Assembly: GCA_030052745.1 (NCBI GenBank)
Contig: JANBVO010000004.1
Span: 930,001-994,000 of the forward strand
Source: Pleurostoma richardsiae
Lineage: Eukaryota; Ascomycota; Sordariomycetes; Calosphaeriales; Pleurostomataceae
DNA: 64,000 bases
Direction: 5' to 3'
Below are positions 12,629 to 25,739 of the stretch, piece by piece (the first letter of the stretch is position 1; each line of letters starts with the position of its first letter). The notes under the pieces were generated by a model, which did not search any database, was not told where the DNA came from, and worked only from the letters and a program-made list of their open reading frames with translations. The position numbers were made by a program, and so were the translations under genes.

Positions 12629-15600
12629 TCTCCCTCAGAGGCGGACACAGAGCACACAAAGAAGAAAAAGGGCGGCGGGTGACAGGGAATCCGGTCTGGC
12701 GGTGAGGAGCTTTCGGGACTAGAGGGGAGATGGGAAACGAATAAGGAGAAGAAATAAGGTGACGGAGCCGGGCGGTCCCAAGACAGGGAATTAGCTTGCA
12801 CGCCAGCAACCGCAAATGAGAAGAAGAGAACGATGGACGAGGTACTCGTGAAGAAGGAGAAGGAGGGTAAGAATCTCGTAAAGGTGTGAGGGTGGTGGGG
12901 TGTTAAAGTAAGTAGAACCCTCCGCCCCCGACCTACAGACAGGCCATCGTAGTGAGAGGCCCAGACGGGGATCGGAGAAGGGGCCACTGGAGGACTGGAG
13001 GGACGGAGGGCGAAGGGTTGCATGGAGAGGGGCGAGGTGGACGGACGGCTTCGGCTGGGGCAGCAGTCACCACATGCCGCCAATGCTCACTGGTGCTTGG
13101 TGCCCGCTCTTCTCGCTGCCTGCCATTTCCTGTAGAGGAGTCTTCAAGCCGCCTTGGGTCGGAAGATTCCTTGCTTGCCCTCTGGGCTGCGCTGCAGGGT
13201 GTGGACCTGAGCCTGCATTAGGGCCGTCGGCTCAGATCAGCAGGCTTCTGCAGGGTGTGGGAACAGAACAGAGAGAGCGAGAGAGTACAAGATGTTTCGT
13301 ACCCCTCCAACCCTACGCCTTCGCCCGCTTCTTCCTGCCCCCTGGGCCCTGCCTCTGGTGATCCCTGGCTCCCTGGCTCCCTTGCCCGGTCGCTGGTCAT
13401 GCAGGGCGCCCGCGTACCCTCAAGTGCGCGACGACTCCGAGGGAGTACTGTACAAGTGGGCTGTGTTCAGACTTGCATATGCTGAATGACAAAACCTGCG
13501 CAGGGAACAGGCAAATGGGAGGCCCGGTTAGCCTGCGACCGCAGCTGAAAGCTGCATGTGTGGCCAGTGCAGCGCCACCGGCCTGGAAGTACCGGTACGT
13601 CCTGCCGGGTGTGGTGGCCATTAGGCTCAATCGGGGCATTAACTAAGAGCCCCCTGCTCTACTACTACTGTGGATCGCATCGCGCGCACTTCCTGTTCGC
13701 TTGACAAAAATGACACGGAGGCGGCGCTCGCTTGGAGAGCGAAGACATAGAACACAGAGAGAGAAGACAAACAAGGAATAAAGCAATCCCGAAACCAAAG
13801 ACCAGGCCAAGCGGCACGGACTCCAGCTAGGCTTTGGAGGTTCCAGAAGCGCTAGATTCCTTGCGTCTTACCGCCACAGAGCGGCATTGTAACCGCAGCA
13901 CTTGCCCGGTCCAACCACCCACCCGGGCCATTTCGGTGTCGATGTCAAAGATGCTTGAACTTGGAAACAGCATGACAACCATCAGCCTGGCGGGCGTGTT
14001 GAGCGCATCCAGGAGACTTCAAAGGAGGAAGGTTTATGAGAAGTGACAGCGTAGAGATTAACTTGCTCCTCGCGCTTCCGCCGGCTCCTCCTAGTGAGGG
14101 TCTGAGACCGGTGGCCACAATCGAGGTCTCGCGAGGGCCATATCTGAGCCCGAGGACGTAAGCTCCTGACGATCGACAATGAACACATCCGATAGGCGCC
14201 TGTGCTCAATTATATGGGCCCGTCGAGAACTATTCCGGTGCGATATCATGCAAGCTGCATCTGCATCCGCATCCGGGACTGTAGGTGTAGGTGTGCGGAC
14301 CATACAGACAGCCTCCACGGCAAACAGCTTTGTAGATTGAAGCTTGCGCTTATGCAGGTCAGAATGAAGGTTTGGGGTAGTCTCCATGAGAAGAGCGCAG
14401 TTGTAGAAAACATGGCTGCATTAATTTGCCATGGTCATATCGTCAATCATATCCTGAAATTGCTCCGCGATGGTAACTACCAGTGGCATCTCTTCTCGAA
14501 GAAGCTGAAACCAGGCGAGAGGATGGTACTAAAGGCCCCATTGTACTTACCACACCTCATTGTTGTACCAAGCCAATGCCAACCGCGTCGTGCCTTGTAG
14601 GACGCAGAGCATAACCTGTAGCTTTCAAAGGGGCAGCCACAGATGGCTGCTTAAGGCCTCACTCCTATCCTGGATGGGACGAGGTTCTCGTTCCGGAATC
14701 CAACATGAAACGGAGACAAGCGCTCAAGAAAGGCGTGTCCTGGCGTGCCAGTGGTCCAAGTGCCAGACCTGCCGATGGTGTTCAGTAGGATCGCTTCTCA
14801 ATCCTCGCAGTAGCCCGGTCCAGCTCAGCTCTGTGAACCGGACTGCGCCAAAACTGGTAGAGGATCCAAAAGAGACCTCCTGCATGTGTTGGGGATGGAG
14901 CCGGCAACTCTGGCGCACCTATCTGGTTAGTCTATCGAGCATCTGGGGCAAGACTTCAAACTCGAGGCGTCCGGAGTGGTCGGAGTGGTGCTTGTCGTCT
15001 AAGTGGGTAGAGGGAACGGGATGGAAGGGGCCGCATCGTAGAGCGGAAACTATCCCAACGGGACACCAAGATAACACCGCGGGGGGCCCGGCTCAGAGAT
15101 TCTGGATGCCCCAAGGCCATTTGGAGCAGCAGGGAAAGACAATTGTCGAGAATCAACGAGAGCCTGTAGATGGTTCCGTTCAGAGTTTCGACCCATGCTA
15201 GCGGCGGAAGGTGAGCAGAGGTGTGCGAGCGCAAAAGGGCGTCTCTGCCGTCTCATTGGGCGGTTAGCATGAGACCGAGCATTCCCCATTCTCGAGAAAA
15301 AGGCCGAAAGGAAATTGCTCATTGGCTGGAAAATCAAAAAGGAAGAAGCAGCGCCGGCTGGCGCCTCATGGGATACGTACTAAGAGGCACCTATCGTCTA
15401 GCGAAGGTATCTTCGCCCAGGCCCTCCACTTCATGTGGATGACATGACCGGGAGATACCTAGAAAGGGGGGAGAACGGTAGTGGATGATCGGATGGGTGA
15501 TGGGACGTATCAACCGAGAAGATCCCAGTGGACACTTAATCCAAAGGAGGCCCGTCATTATGAGAGCTGCAAGGCCAAGGGATGTGTAGGCGGCGTCAAG

Positions 15601-18600
15601 TCGCCCACCTCCTCAGCAGCCAGATCGCTACTCGTTTTGGGCTGTTTCTGTTCAGTTACAGGTAACCCGGTGGGGACGTCGAGATCAATCTGGCAATCTA
15701 GCATGATCAGGCGCTCCTAGCCAATGCGGGTTGAAAGCAGCTGTGGTAGTATGCCCTCACTAAACAAAGGAGGTCGGCTCAAGCCCTTAGTGGGAGCATC
15801 GCGATGCTCAGAGAAACGACAGCCCGAGACTCGGGGCCGGCAGTACCTAGTCAGGCAGCCCGGACAGCCAACATCCCGCGGTTGGCTGTTGGCTTGTTTC
15901 CGAGAGCGCGTCTAACAGTGTATCGTGCCGCACTGGCAAGTAGAAGTAGACCGGCAGGACTCCCGGCAGTTCTAGAGCGCGGCTCGATATTGCACAGACA
16001 GCCAGCGTTCCGACATCGCAAAGGCAATCCTTGGCCGTGAGTCAAAGGAGGGGCAGACCAGACCAGGATGCGTCTTACTTGCGCGTCTGGGCCAGCGGAG
16101 GAATGGAGGATGAAGGAGGCGCCGGTTAGAACAAGCGCTCTGACTGCGCTTGCGTGTCTTCGACGTGTGGCAGGATGACGGCAGAGATAATGGTGGTGAC
16201 GACGAGACTGATGATGATGCTGCTCGGATCCCTGGAGGACACAAGCGGAATTAGACCGAGCCCGCAGTGGTCTTGCCGCGGGAGGAGCGAGCAGCGCGCC
16301 AAGAGCGAGCCAGGTTATCCTGGCGATGGCAAAGAGTCAGAATGCGAAAGGCAGCCGCGGTGCAGACCGTAGGGTGCGAGGGTGTACACTGACAGTAAGA
16401 GAACCTGGCTTGCCTGGAGGTTGCAGATGGACGAGAGCCGGCAGCTGTCGGCCCATCGGCCATGGCTGAATCTGAAACTGGGGAAGCAGAAAAGTACAGG
16501 TACCTAAACGGCCGGCCTGCTATTTTTGTCTGCGTTCTGGACTCGGTCGCTCTCTTCCCCTCTTCGAAGCGCAGAAACCGGCCTGTCTCCCGCCTATTGC
16601 CGTCCCGCCGGCGGGGCCTCAAACCTGCTTGATAGTCCCGTGACGCCTCTTTCCTGTCGCTTGACACTCTTTAGACTCATCACATGGGAGGACAGACCGA
16701 CAAGGCCCTTGAAGACCCTGCCTTATTACCTGGCTTACCTGGAGTTAGACCGAAAGATACACCCGTATCTATCCATCCGGCCTTTCTTTCATCATGCCGT
16801 GCCGGGATCATCTTTCTCGGTGGCTTCCTTGATGTCACAATAGCATAGTCTACATACTTTCCCGTTGCCCAGCCTCGATGTCCGTCGAGTCTCGCCGATT
16901 GGTGACCAAGGAGCCACTCAGGAACACCACGGGATGGGCTGAGATGAAGGCACTCCGAAGCAGAGCGTCCATTCCAAGTTGTCCAACATTTTCAGCCGAG
17001 AGTCATCCCTTGACTTCCGAGCCGTCCCTGTTCGACTTGGCAGCTTGGTCGGATCTGCCACGACTAGCCGTAGAATAACTGAGTTGCATGCTCCGTAGCT
17101 ACACTTCTGCTTCGCCTTCAGCGCAGAGCTGTGTGGCTGGTGACTTGATGGGGCTTCCAGGTCCAAGCGGGTTAGGGAAAGCCTGCATCGCAGGACTTTG
17201 GAAACCGGATATCGCCTCTACTTCCCTGCATAGAGGCACGCGGACAGATGGAGTGCCGTCGTATCGGGCTCGCAGCGAACGGACAAGCCGCAAGACGGGG
17301 CGAACTTGTTGCAAGGCGACCAGATCGGCGTGTGGCGCAGGCGCTTCCCCCGAATCATCGCGGGGGGCACAAGTGGCCCGTATTAAGCCCTTTTAGCCCT
17401 CCATTTCTGCATCTGAATGTGTAGAGCGACGCGAGGGATAGGCTCCGGATGCACCCAGCGGCCCAGTGCGTCTGCAGCGCTTCGTTTAGTGTACATTGCG
17501 TGCATGACAGGATCCATGGAAAGCTGAAAGTTTTGTTCGAGAAGACGCTGCAAACGGCTGCGATCTCCTGGCTGCCCCTATTCCCGCCGGCTTTTCGAGG
17601 CCCCCTTTGCCCCTGGAATGGTCGCCGTAGACTCGATACTGGCTTGCTGCACCTGGTGACGCCAGCCTTTTTCGCGTAAAGGCCCTTATACTTAGCCTGG
17701 CGCACGATGGGAGCCACGATGACGAAGTGCAGACGAGCACCCTCCTTTCTGTTGGTTCTCAAGGTCTACTGACGCATGACTGTACGTTTCGGCTCCGCGC
17801 GCTCTACATGGCCTCGTTGGAGTTCGATGTCTGCTTGATCCAGACGGCTGGCAGTCTTCATGGAGCCACTAATGTCTTCGTCATGCGCCGTCGCAGATTG
17901 CGGCCATACGGTGAGGCCTTCACGCTAATGAGGCCATTCAAGCGTCCAGCTTCGGCACTTGAGCGTACTGTACATGCCTCTGCAGAGACCAGATACGATG
18001 CCAAAGCTGCGGCCTGGGGCAACGGTACAGCTTTATGCTCAGGCGGCCTCCCGTTTCGTTCTTCTCCTTCCAAGATCTCGGAGTTTTTCCCGAAATCGAA
18101 TCTAAGCGACAGGTTTCTCGAAGAGATGATCTTCGACTCTTCTCAATGTCCATTCGGAGCTATCATCAGATGGTTCAGGACGAGGTGAAGGAAAGTAAGG
18201 AAGGCAGTGTAAGTAGGTAGGTACCCTAGGTTAGGCTGGTATTGAAGCAGCGGGTATAAACAGAAACTATGAGAGCAAAAGTACAGATGCACTAACAATG
18301 TTGTCGTGTTTACCTCACTGTAAGCGTTGCTGCATATGTATCAGCTGTTAGCAGGCTGCTTTGGGACTTCGTTGTTTCAACAGGCGCTGACATCATCCGA
18401 GCCGGCGCCGGGATGAAACGCTAACACCACTGCGGCCCGGGGAGATTGCACGGGGGCGCCTGTTCAAACGACGTCAGTGCCGCCTCAAGGCCGAAGCTTC
18501 CAAAGAGCCGTGCTGAGCTCTGAATCATCGAAATATCATTGGAATCGGCTCCAGCCAGGCATAGAGTGAAAACTTCAAGCAATCCATATTGTCAGGATGC

Positions 18601-18668
18601 GAAGATCGGATCATAGTAGACCCAGCCAGCAATTCCAGCTCTAATCTTTGAACGGGCCAACGCACAGC
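12629..18668. other. Gene-free stretch of about 6 kb
   Basis: The left end is the leader and promoter of the minus-strand gene ending at 11594, and the right end is the promoter of the SIP3-like gene. In between, frames are short and broken on both strands. The part 14400-15250 was examined for remains of a retroelement because broken minus-strand frames there vaguely recall integrase or reverse transcriptase order, but the resemblance is too weak to call. A GTAGGTAGGTACCCTAGGTTAG motif sits at 18214-18235. Confidence 0.5.
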
Positions 18669-21600
18669 ATGGCGGACACGGCTGCCAATGCCGGACGGCC
18701 CGCGGCGGCATCGCCAGGCAGAACGACCAGCCCATCGATACCCGTCGCGCTCAATGAAGCTTCGCTCGACTCCCCGACCTTCCGCTGCGTTGTTGTTCAC
18801 TATGCCGATCAGATCGACGCCCTCGAGAAGTGGCTAGATGGCTACGTCAAGTCGACGGCCAAGGTCGTGCACGAGTTCCTGTCCCTCGAAGAGACCATCA
18901 ACAATCTCCTCTCCAAGACCGCTCCTCCCCCCTCGGTTGCCGAGGGAATCATCGACCAGGACTACACGCTGCTCGCGCTCAAGCGCGTCGGAGATGGCCA
19001 GCGGGAGTGGTGGAACTCTGTGCTGGGCAACATGCGCAAGGTTGAGGGTATCAGCATCGAGCCTATCCGAACGTTCCTCGGCGGGGATGTACGAACATTC
19101 AAGGAGGCACGGAGGACGCTGGACCAGGCACAGAAGACGTTCGATACCACGTTGGCACGCTACGTCGCGCAGTCCAAGACCAAGGAGCCGTCCTCGATAC
19201 GCGAAGACGCATTCGCCGTGTACGAAACACGCAAGGCCTACCTAAAGGCTTCAATGGACTTCTGCCAGCTGGCATCCCAGCTACGCTACACACTTGATAA
19301 GCTGCTTGTCCGGGTGTCGGCGGACTTGTGGCGAGAGATGAAAAGGTCCCGAGAGGCTTCGTTGAGCCCCAGTAAATGGGGAGAAGATATGGAACGGATA
19401 CGGGGTTGGGCGAAGGAAATGGAATCGTCTGAAGCTGTCTTTAAGCGCGAGCTCCAGGTTGCCAGGCGGGAGATTGGCGAAAACACCCTGGCTACGTTCA
19501 AACCCTCTCGAGAATTGGATGATTACAGCGCGTCAACGGTTCCCTTCCTGGGAACCCGGGGGCCAATGAGCATGCGTCTCAAGGACGAGGGAGCCGTGAT
19601 CTCGGAGAAGCAAGGGTGGCTCTTTCTGAGAACTATATCCGGGAAGCCTGCCAGGATCAATTGGATACGCCGCTGGTATTACTGCCGCGACGGCATATTC
19701 GGCTGGCTGGTGCAGGGGCCCCAGGGCGTGTTGCAGGGCGACGAGATAGGTGTCTTGTTGTGCAGTGCTAAGCCGGCTGTCCAGGATGAGCGGCGGTTTT
19801 GCTTCGAGATCAAGACTAAATCTGTGACGCTCCTGCTCCAGGCTGAGACGCAAACTCAGCTCATGGAATGGCTTGAGGTCTTCGAGGTTGCGAAGAAGCG
19901 CGCTTTCGATGCAAGCATGAACCGGGACAATGGCGCCCTTCCTGGTGGTCTTGACCCTGCCTTCGCCATCACTCCTCCGTCGATTCCGGAGTTTTCTGCG
20001 AAATCCCTCGAAGGCGCGGCCGAAGAAGCTGGCCTTGACAGAGCCGGCACTCTCCCTGTGCCTGGATCGGAGAATAACCTTGCATCCCGGGCCAGCTTTG
20101 ACGTCGCTGGGACTGTGCCCCGCCGGTCTATAACAGCCCTTGGCCGAGACTTGGGACGGGAGCTGGCACGGGAGGAGGGAGAGAGCAGTCGCGATCACGC
20201 TGCGCGGATCATGCAGAAGCTGGACTTGCATCGCAAAGCAACATTCAGCTCGAGCGCGGATCTTTCACCGATTCCCCCGCCGCAGCCGTCAGCCGGCATT
20301 GCGAGCCTGATCTCGGCCGGGAATGCATTCCTCCCAGCTGCATATGCTGGTTATACCCCATCTAGCCCTGCCGGTGCATCACCGCGTGTATCACCGCCAA
20401 CGCTTCCTGCACCCGGCGATGTGAATTTCGGCAGCCTGGCGCCGCTGACTTTAGCACGACCTCCCGTGGCAACTAGCCTGAGTCGAGCCGCTGTTTACCT
20501 CACCGCAGAGAGAGGTATAACGACAGAGACTGGCCGCGGTGTACCAACTGCCGTCATTGCGAACTACTGGGGCAGCAATCCTTGGTCAGCTATGTACTCC
20601 ACAAGGCAGGAGGATACACAGTTCCTGAGACTCGATGATGACCCCTTAGTCAAGGCACCCAACACCCCGGCCAAGTCCACCGGCGATGACAACAAGTCCC
20701 CCGTGAGCTCACACAGGAAGACTCTCAGCGATGTCGTCAAGATGGGCGAACCTCGAATCCAGGAGACACCTGTTGGCGAGACCTTCCCTCCTAACTATCC
20801 GCCTGAGCTCAAAGTACAGCACCCACAGTTCAGACTCCTCTTCCCCAATGTGCCTCTTGAGGAAAAGCTGGTGTTAATATTCAACGCCACGTGGTCAAGC
20901 ACGGCCGCTGACGGCTCCAGCAATACAACTCTGAGTGGGAATGGCAGGATCTATGTCACCCCTGACAACATGTACTTCTACGGGCACCAGATGGGCATGG
21001 TTGTGGCTTATACGCTTACCCTCGACATCATTACCGAAGTAACTGCAGCACCTGGCAAAGACTGCGACCTCATTTTCCTTCATCTAGGCCAGGACATGAA
21101 TGACACCGGCCTTTCGCGGATTGCCATCAAGACCTACTTGGAGGACCTCCCGCTCCTGCACGCGCGGCTTAATCTTCTCATCGACGATCTGCAATCTGAA
21201 GAGCCTATGGATGTTCCTGAGATAACATCTGCCTTGGCAAATCTCGAGAATGAAGAGTACGACAGAAAGAGCCCCAGCGTCGAAAGCTGGGAGGAGATCT
21301 CGTCGAACACACCCATCGACGATGGCACTGCATTGGGCCGGCCGGTCGCTAGGAGGGTTCATGGACTGTTTGGTAAAAGTCGGTCTGCCAGAAACCTGCG
21401 GAAACAGAACCCCAAATTCCAGCTGCCGACACGCCCGGTCGTATACGAGCCTGACGATATGCAGAAGAAGGTGGAAGACCGCCACTTTGAGATCAGCGCG
21501 AAGGCCTGTTTCCATGTCCTCTTTGGAGATAAGAGCTTCATCTTCCCCAAGCTCTACTTTGAGCGTCGTGCCAAAGAGATAGCCCAGGGGCCATGGGAAC

Positions 21601-22986
21601 TGGCCGACCACGGCAAGATGAAGAGGCAGTTCAAGTTCAAGGTCGATGCGGTGGACATACTCGGCCGGTCGAAGCCCACAGAGATTACTGACTACCAGAC
21701 CATCGACGTCTTCAACGACCACATGACATACGTCGTCATTCACGTTAAGACGGCGTGGCACCTGCCGCACTCGCAAGGCTTCAAGATTGTCACCAAGGTC
21801 GTCATTACGCACCTGGCGAAGTCGAAGTGCAAGATGGCTATCTACACCAAGGTAGACTGGACCAAGCCGCCCGCCTTCTCCAAGAACATCGTGCAGCGGC
21901 AGGCCCTGGACGACGCCGCGCGTGACGCCGAGGAGCTCGCGGACGTGGCGACGGACCAGGTGCGCAAGCTGGGCCCGCACAGCCGCACCAAGCGCGCGAT
22001 TCAGGTGTACGGCGGCATCGGGCAGCAGACGCAGGTGGTGATCTTCACGCCGGGCGAGGCGGAGGCGGCCAAGAAGGCGCAGATCCGCCCGCGCACGCTG
22101 ACGGCCATGATGTTCGACACGGTGCGCTCGTTCGCGGAGAGCGCGGCCACGTCGCTCATCATGTGGGCGTTCGCGGTGGTCAGGAAGCTGTTCAAGGTCG
22201 CGAGCGCGCACCGCATCATACTGCTGCTGCTCGGCGTCAGCGTCCTGACCAACGTGATCTTCACGGGCAGGGAGAGCTTGGCGTGGTGGACGGAGCGGCG
22301 GGCGGCGCAGTTCATGGATCGGATCGGCGTGGGTCCTAACATCATGATGAGCAAGGCGATATACCTGGCGGACCTAGAGGAGGCGGCGGAGGGCTCCGGA
22401 GGGGTTATGTTGGCGCCTCAGAGCGGTAGCGAGTGGTAAGTCGAGCAATGCCTCCGCCTCTGACGATTTCAGGACTATCGTTTCTAACGTATCTACAACG
22501 AACAGCTACAATGCCTTCCAGCAAATCCTGAACGCCACAGACATAGATTCCCCGTACGAGGACGCCGGAGCCGTCTTATCGTCCGCTACGAGCAAGGCGA
22601 CGGCCCGGCGGCTGCGGCGCACGCGCCAGCGGCTGGGCTCGTACCGGCACGACCTGCTGGTGGCGATGCGTGTGGTCAACAGCATCGAGCGCGAGATGGT
22701 GCAGTCGGAGTGGGAGAACTGGCTGGCAGATGAGAACGTGCGATGCGAGGAGGTGGCATTAATGCTGGCGGAGAGGGGCGGCGGCGGCGGTGGCGCGAGC
22801 AGCTCTCCGGCCGCCGTCCCCACGCACCACGGACTGCAGGGGCTACACCAGAATGTGCTGCGGCAGGTCGACGAGAAGACCATTGAGGCGCTGAGGGGCT
22901 GGCATCGTGAGTATTGCGGGAGCTGCCGGACGGACCGGGCTAGGCTGGTTGAGGAGAGGAAGAGCTTGGGCGGCGTGGGATCGTAG
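18669..22986 (+). CDS. SIP3/YSP1-type (LAM family) sterol-transfer protein
   Basis: Two exons (18669-22435 and 22506-22986) give about 1415 residues. The order is a BAR-like helical region (about 30-290), a PH domain starting EKQGWLFLRTISGK (about 311-415), a low-complexity linker, a GRAM-like region (about 715-840), a VASt domain (about 936-1067, including ISAKACFHVLFGDKSFIFPKL and ending KVDWTKPP) and a hydrophobic segment IILLLLGVSVLTNVIFTG (about 1182-1200). This is the architecture of yeast Lam1/Ysp1 and Lam3/Sip3, ER proteins at plasma-membrane contact sites whose VASt domains carry sterols. The splice GAGTG/gtaagt to acag/CTAC keeps frame and adds a helical C-terminal tail. The ATG at 18669 is the first in frame. 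A second START-like gene follows 725 bases downstream. Confidence 0.92.
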
Positions 22987-23711
22987 TTGAAGGGGTGGCG
23001 GGTGGCATTGAAACGAATAGTTCACCTGTTCACTGCCTTAACTGATCGACTTTGGGAGTTGTTTCGATACCTTAATTGTTCTCCCCACCTCTTCCGCGAC
23101 TGTACAGAGTATCGAGAGCATCAGATAGATCTATACCCCTGCCCTCCTTATCCGTATCCGTATTCACAGCGTATCCATTGCTTGGTCTAACCCCCTTGAC
23201 AGCGGCCCAGCCGCCTAAAATGGCAGCTATGCAGACTTCATGACGTCAGCATCACCGCTCAATCAGCGGCCTCTGAAAGCTTTGGGGCCGCCTGGGTTGC
23301 ACGAGAGGAAGAAGACTGCAGATGGCATCAGAAAGAAATTCTTTTCTGCCTTTTTCTCCTGCGCTTCTCTACAAGATTTATTGCTTTATTCTCACCCCAT
23401 TCGCCCAATTCCTATTGTCAGTCAATTGCATGCGTGCATACCTGAGGCGTTGATATTTGCTTTGCTGCACCGATTGTGTTCCCCGCCTCTACCTGTCGTC
23501 ATTGTTCAGGCCCTGGGCTCTCTCTCCTGCGATATCACACCTGAGGTGCCTCACTTTGGCAACTCATGAAGCCATCTTCAGTATTGTAGCTCCCCTGATA
23601 GCAATCCTTGAAAGCAGAAAGAGCGGACAGTCGGCCAAAGAAACCAATTAGCCAAGCCCCAGCCAGTCGTGGCTGCTTAGGCGCTCCCCATCCATCACCC
23701 ATCCTCGCGCC
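22987..23711. other. Intergenic spacer between two START-like genes
   Basis: 725 bases between tandem plus-strand genes, holding the 3' end of the SIP3-like transcript and the promoter and leader of the DUF3074 gene. A T/C-rich stretch at 23338-23420 is compatible with a leader. No frame looks coding. Confidence 0.55.
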
Positions 23712-25739
23712 ATGGCCCACCATGAGCCCTTCAAGGCACTGGGGCCGATCAAGTGGTCCGCCGTCCCTCGGGAAGACGAGCTCGCCAACTTCCTTCGGAC
23801 GAGCTTCTCCCAGGCCCAGATCGTCATTGACTCCATCCCCGGCACCGCCGGCGCCTCAGCCGCCAAGCACGGCCGCGCCCGGTCCCAGACCGACTCCGCC
23901 GTCGCCGCGAGCCTCGCCGCGGGCGGGGCCGGGGCCCTCCCCCCCGCGCCGGGCCGCGAGCACGCCAGCTCCTCGGCCTCGGCGGCCGAACACGCGGCGC
24001 GCCTGCGCAAGGAGTGGCGGGACGTCAAGGTCAGCCCGCGCGACAACCCGCACGGCATCGCCGTGCACAAGCTCCCGGCCAAGGACGGGCGGGGCTCCTG
24101 GTTCGCGCGGCGCAGCGTGCACGGCGGGCTGGCGTTCGACCGCTTCCGGGCGTGCCTGCAGCGCGAGCTGGAGGAGACGCTCAAGGTCCAGGCGGGCCCC
24201 GGCGCGGGCAGCATCCGCGGCATCGGCGCCGACAGGCGGGTCGAGAGCGTCGCGTGGGGGGGCGTGGGCAAGGCGGAGGTGTACCTGCTGTCGGCACAGT
24301 TCCCCGGTCCGACGACGCCGAGGGACTTCGTGACGCTGTTGCTGTCCAGCGAGGCTGGGCGCGAGGAGGAGGAGGATGGCGAGAAGGACGGAGGGGAGAG
24401 GAAGGGGAGGGCGCCGAGGCAGTTCATGGTGGTGTCGAAGCCGTGCGAGCATCCCGAGTGCCCGGAGAGGTCGGGATTCATCAGGGGGTACTATGAATCG
24501 GTCGAGGTCATAAGGGAGATACCGGTCGATAAGCCTCTGAGAAAGGTGCGGTCGTCTATCGATCTCAGTAGGGGTGAGAGCCCCGTGAGCAATGCCTCTA
24601 TGCCGGCCTCGACTGGGGTTGGGAACGAGGATGAGGAGCCAGAAATGGCGGTCGAATGGCTCATGATCACGCGCAGTGACCCGGGTGGTAGCGTTCCCCG
24701 GTTTATGATCGAGAAGGGCACGCCTGGCGGCATCATCAACGACGCAGGCCGGTTTCTGAAGTGGCTGGCAACCTATTCGAGGAAGCTCGAGAAAGAAGGT
24801 GGTTCGAAACCAGAATCCGACAAGATACAAGAAGAAGACCAGCTGTCGAAGGCAGCGAAGACGCTTTCGGCTGACTCACAGGAACCACCCGCATCAGAAC
24901 CCGAGTCACAGACTTCAGATTCTGGTCCGAGCGGAATCTACGGCATGATCTCTGGTGCTCTCGGTATAGCTACCTCTTACGCGTCTCGGCTGCCCATACC
25001 TTTCGCTGGATCCGCGAACGACGCCGATTATCCACCTCGGGAGGAATCAGAGTCCGTATCCAGCGACTCTTCGTCAGAGCACAGCTTTGCGTCTGCCGAC
25101 GACGGCATCAGGACTCCTACTACGACTACTGAGCGCCCTCACGCCGACGACACCGCCGCGGAGGTCACCTCGAGCCACTCCATCGTCTCGGACGAGACCC
25201 CGTCCGTCTCGGCGGCCGCCACGCAGCACGAGAAGGAGCTGCGCAAGCTGCAGGAGCGGCAGCGCAAGATCCAGGAGAAGATCGCCAAGAACCAGGAGCG
25301 CGAGCGGGCGAAGCGGGCCGGGTCCAGCAACGACAGCAGCGGCGGCGAGGCGGCGCTGGCGAAGCTGCGCGAGAAGCACGAGCGCGAGGTCGCCAAGCAG
25401 GAGGAGAAGTTCCGCAAGGAGCTGCGCAAGCTGGAGGAGAAGCGGCGCGCCGAGGAGCGCAAGGCCGAGGAGCGGCGGCGCAAGCAGGCCGAGCGCGAGG
25501 AGCGGGGCAGCCTGGCGCTGGAGCTGGAGCGCGCGCGGGTCGAGAGGGACGTCGCGCTCAAGCAGGTCGAGGTCCTCAAGGACCAGGTCGGCGAGCTGCA
25601 GCGCCAGAACACGCTGCTGGTCGCGAAGCTGGGGAAGCTGAGCACGCTGGGGAGCGATGGCGAGGGGCTGGCGGGCGAGCTGGGCGGAAAGAATGCCGGC
25701 GGCGGGAGCAGCGCGAGCACTAAGAGCGCCGCGTCGTGA
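23712..25739 (+). CDS. DUF3074 START-like domain protein with C-terminal coiled coil
   Basis: A single exon of 675 residues. Residues of about 100-360 match my knowledge of the fungal DUF3074 family, a START-like lipid-binding fold of unknown ligand: EWRDVKVSPRDNPHGIAVHKL, FARRSVHGG, EVYLLSAQFPGPTTPRDFVTLLL, QFMVVSKPCEHPECP, GFIRGYYESVEVIREIP and GGIINDAGRFLKWLATYSRKLE occur in the expected order. A Ser/Glu-rich linker follows. Residues 505-650 then form a strongly charged coiled coil of Arg/Lys/Glu heptads. No signal peptide or membrane segment is seen. The gene lies directly downstream of the SIP3-like sterol-transfer gene on the same strand, which suggests but does not prove related lipid work. 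The start at 23712 is the first ATG after an upstream stop. Confidence 0.9.
   Translation: MAHHEPFKALGPIKWSAVPREDELANFLRTSFSQAQIVIDSIPGTAGASAAKHGRARSQTDSAVAASLAAGGAGALPPAPGREHASSSASAAEHAARLRKEWRDVKVSPRDNPHGIAVHKLPAKDGRGSWFARRSVHGGLAFDRFRACLQRELEETLKVQAGPGAGSIRGIGADRRVESVAWGGVGKAEVYLLSAQFPGPTTPRDFVTLLLSSEAGREEEEDGEKDGGERKGRAPRQFMVVSKPCEHPECPERSGFIRGYYESVEVIREIPVDKPLRKVRSSIDLSRGESPVSNASMPASTGVGNEDEEPEMAVEWLMITRSDPGGSVPRFMIEKGTPGGIINDAGRFLKWLATYSRKLEKEGGSKPESDKIQEEDQLSKAAKTLSADSQEPPASEPESQTSDSGPSGIYGMISGALGIATSYASRLPIPFAGSANDADYPPREESESVSSDSSSEHSFASADDGIRTPTTTTERPHADDTAAEVTSSHSIVSDETPSVSAAATQHEKELRKLQERQRKIQEKIAKNQERERAKRAGSSNDSSGGEAALAKLREKHEREVAKQEEKFRKELRKLEEKRRAEERKAEERRRKQAEREERGSLALELERARVERDVALKQVEVLKDQVGELQRQNTLLVAKLGKLSTLGSDGEGLAGELGGKNAGGGSSASTKSAAS

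Noticed and set aside
14400-15250. Possible decayed retroelement on the minus strand
   Set aside because: Broken frames vaguely recall integrase-then-reverse-transcriptase order, but no motif aligns convincingly, the spacing is too short and no terminal repeats were seen.
21084-22211. 375-codon minus-strand frame opposite the SIP3-like gene
   Set aside because: It lies antisense to the GRAM/VASt coding region and has shadow-like Leu/Arg/His composition with no domain.
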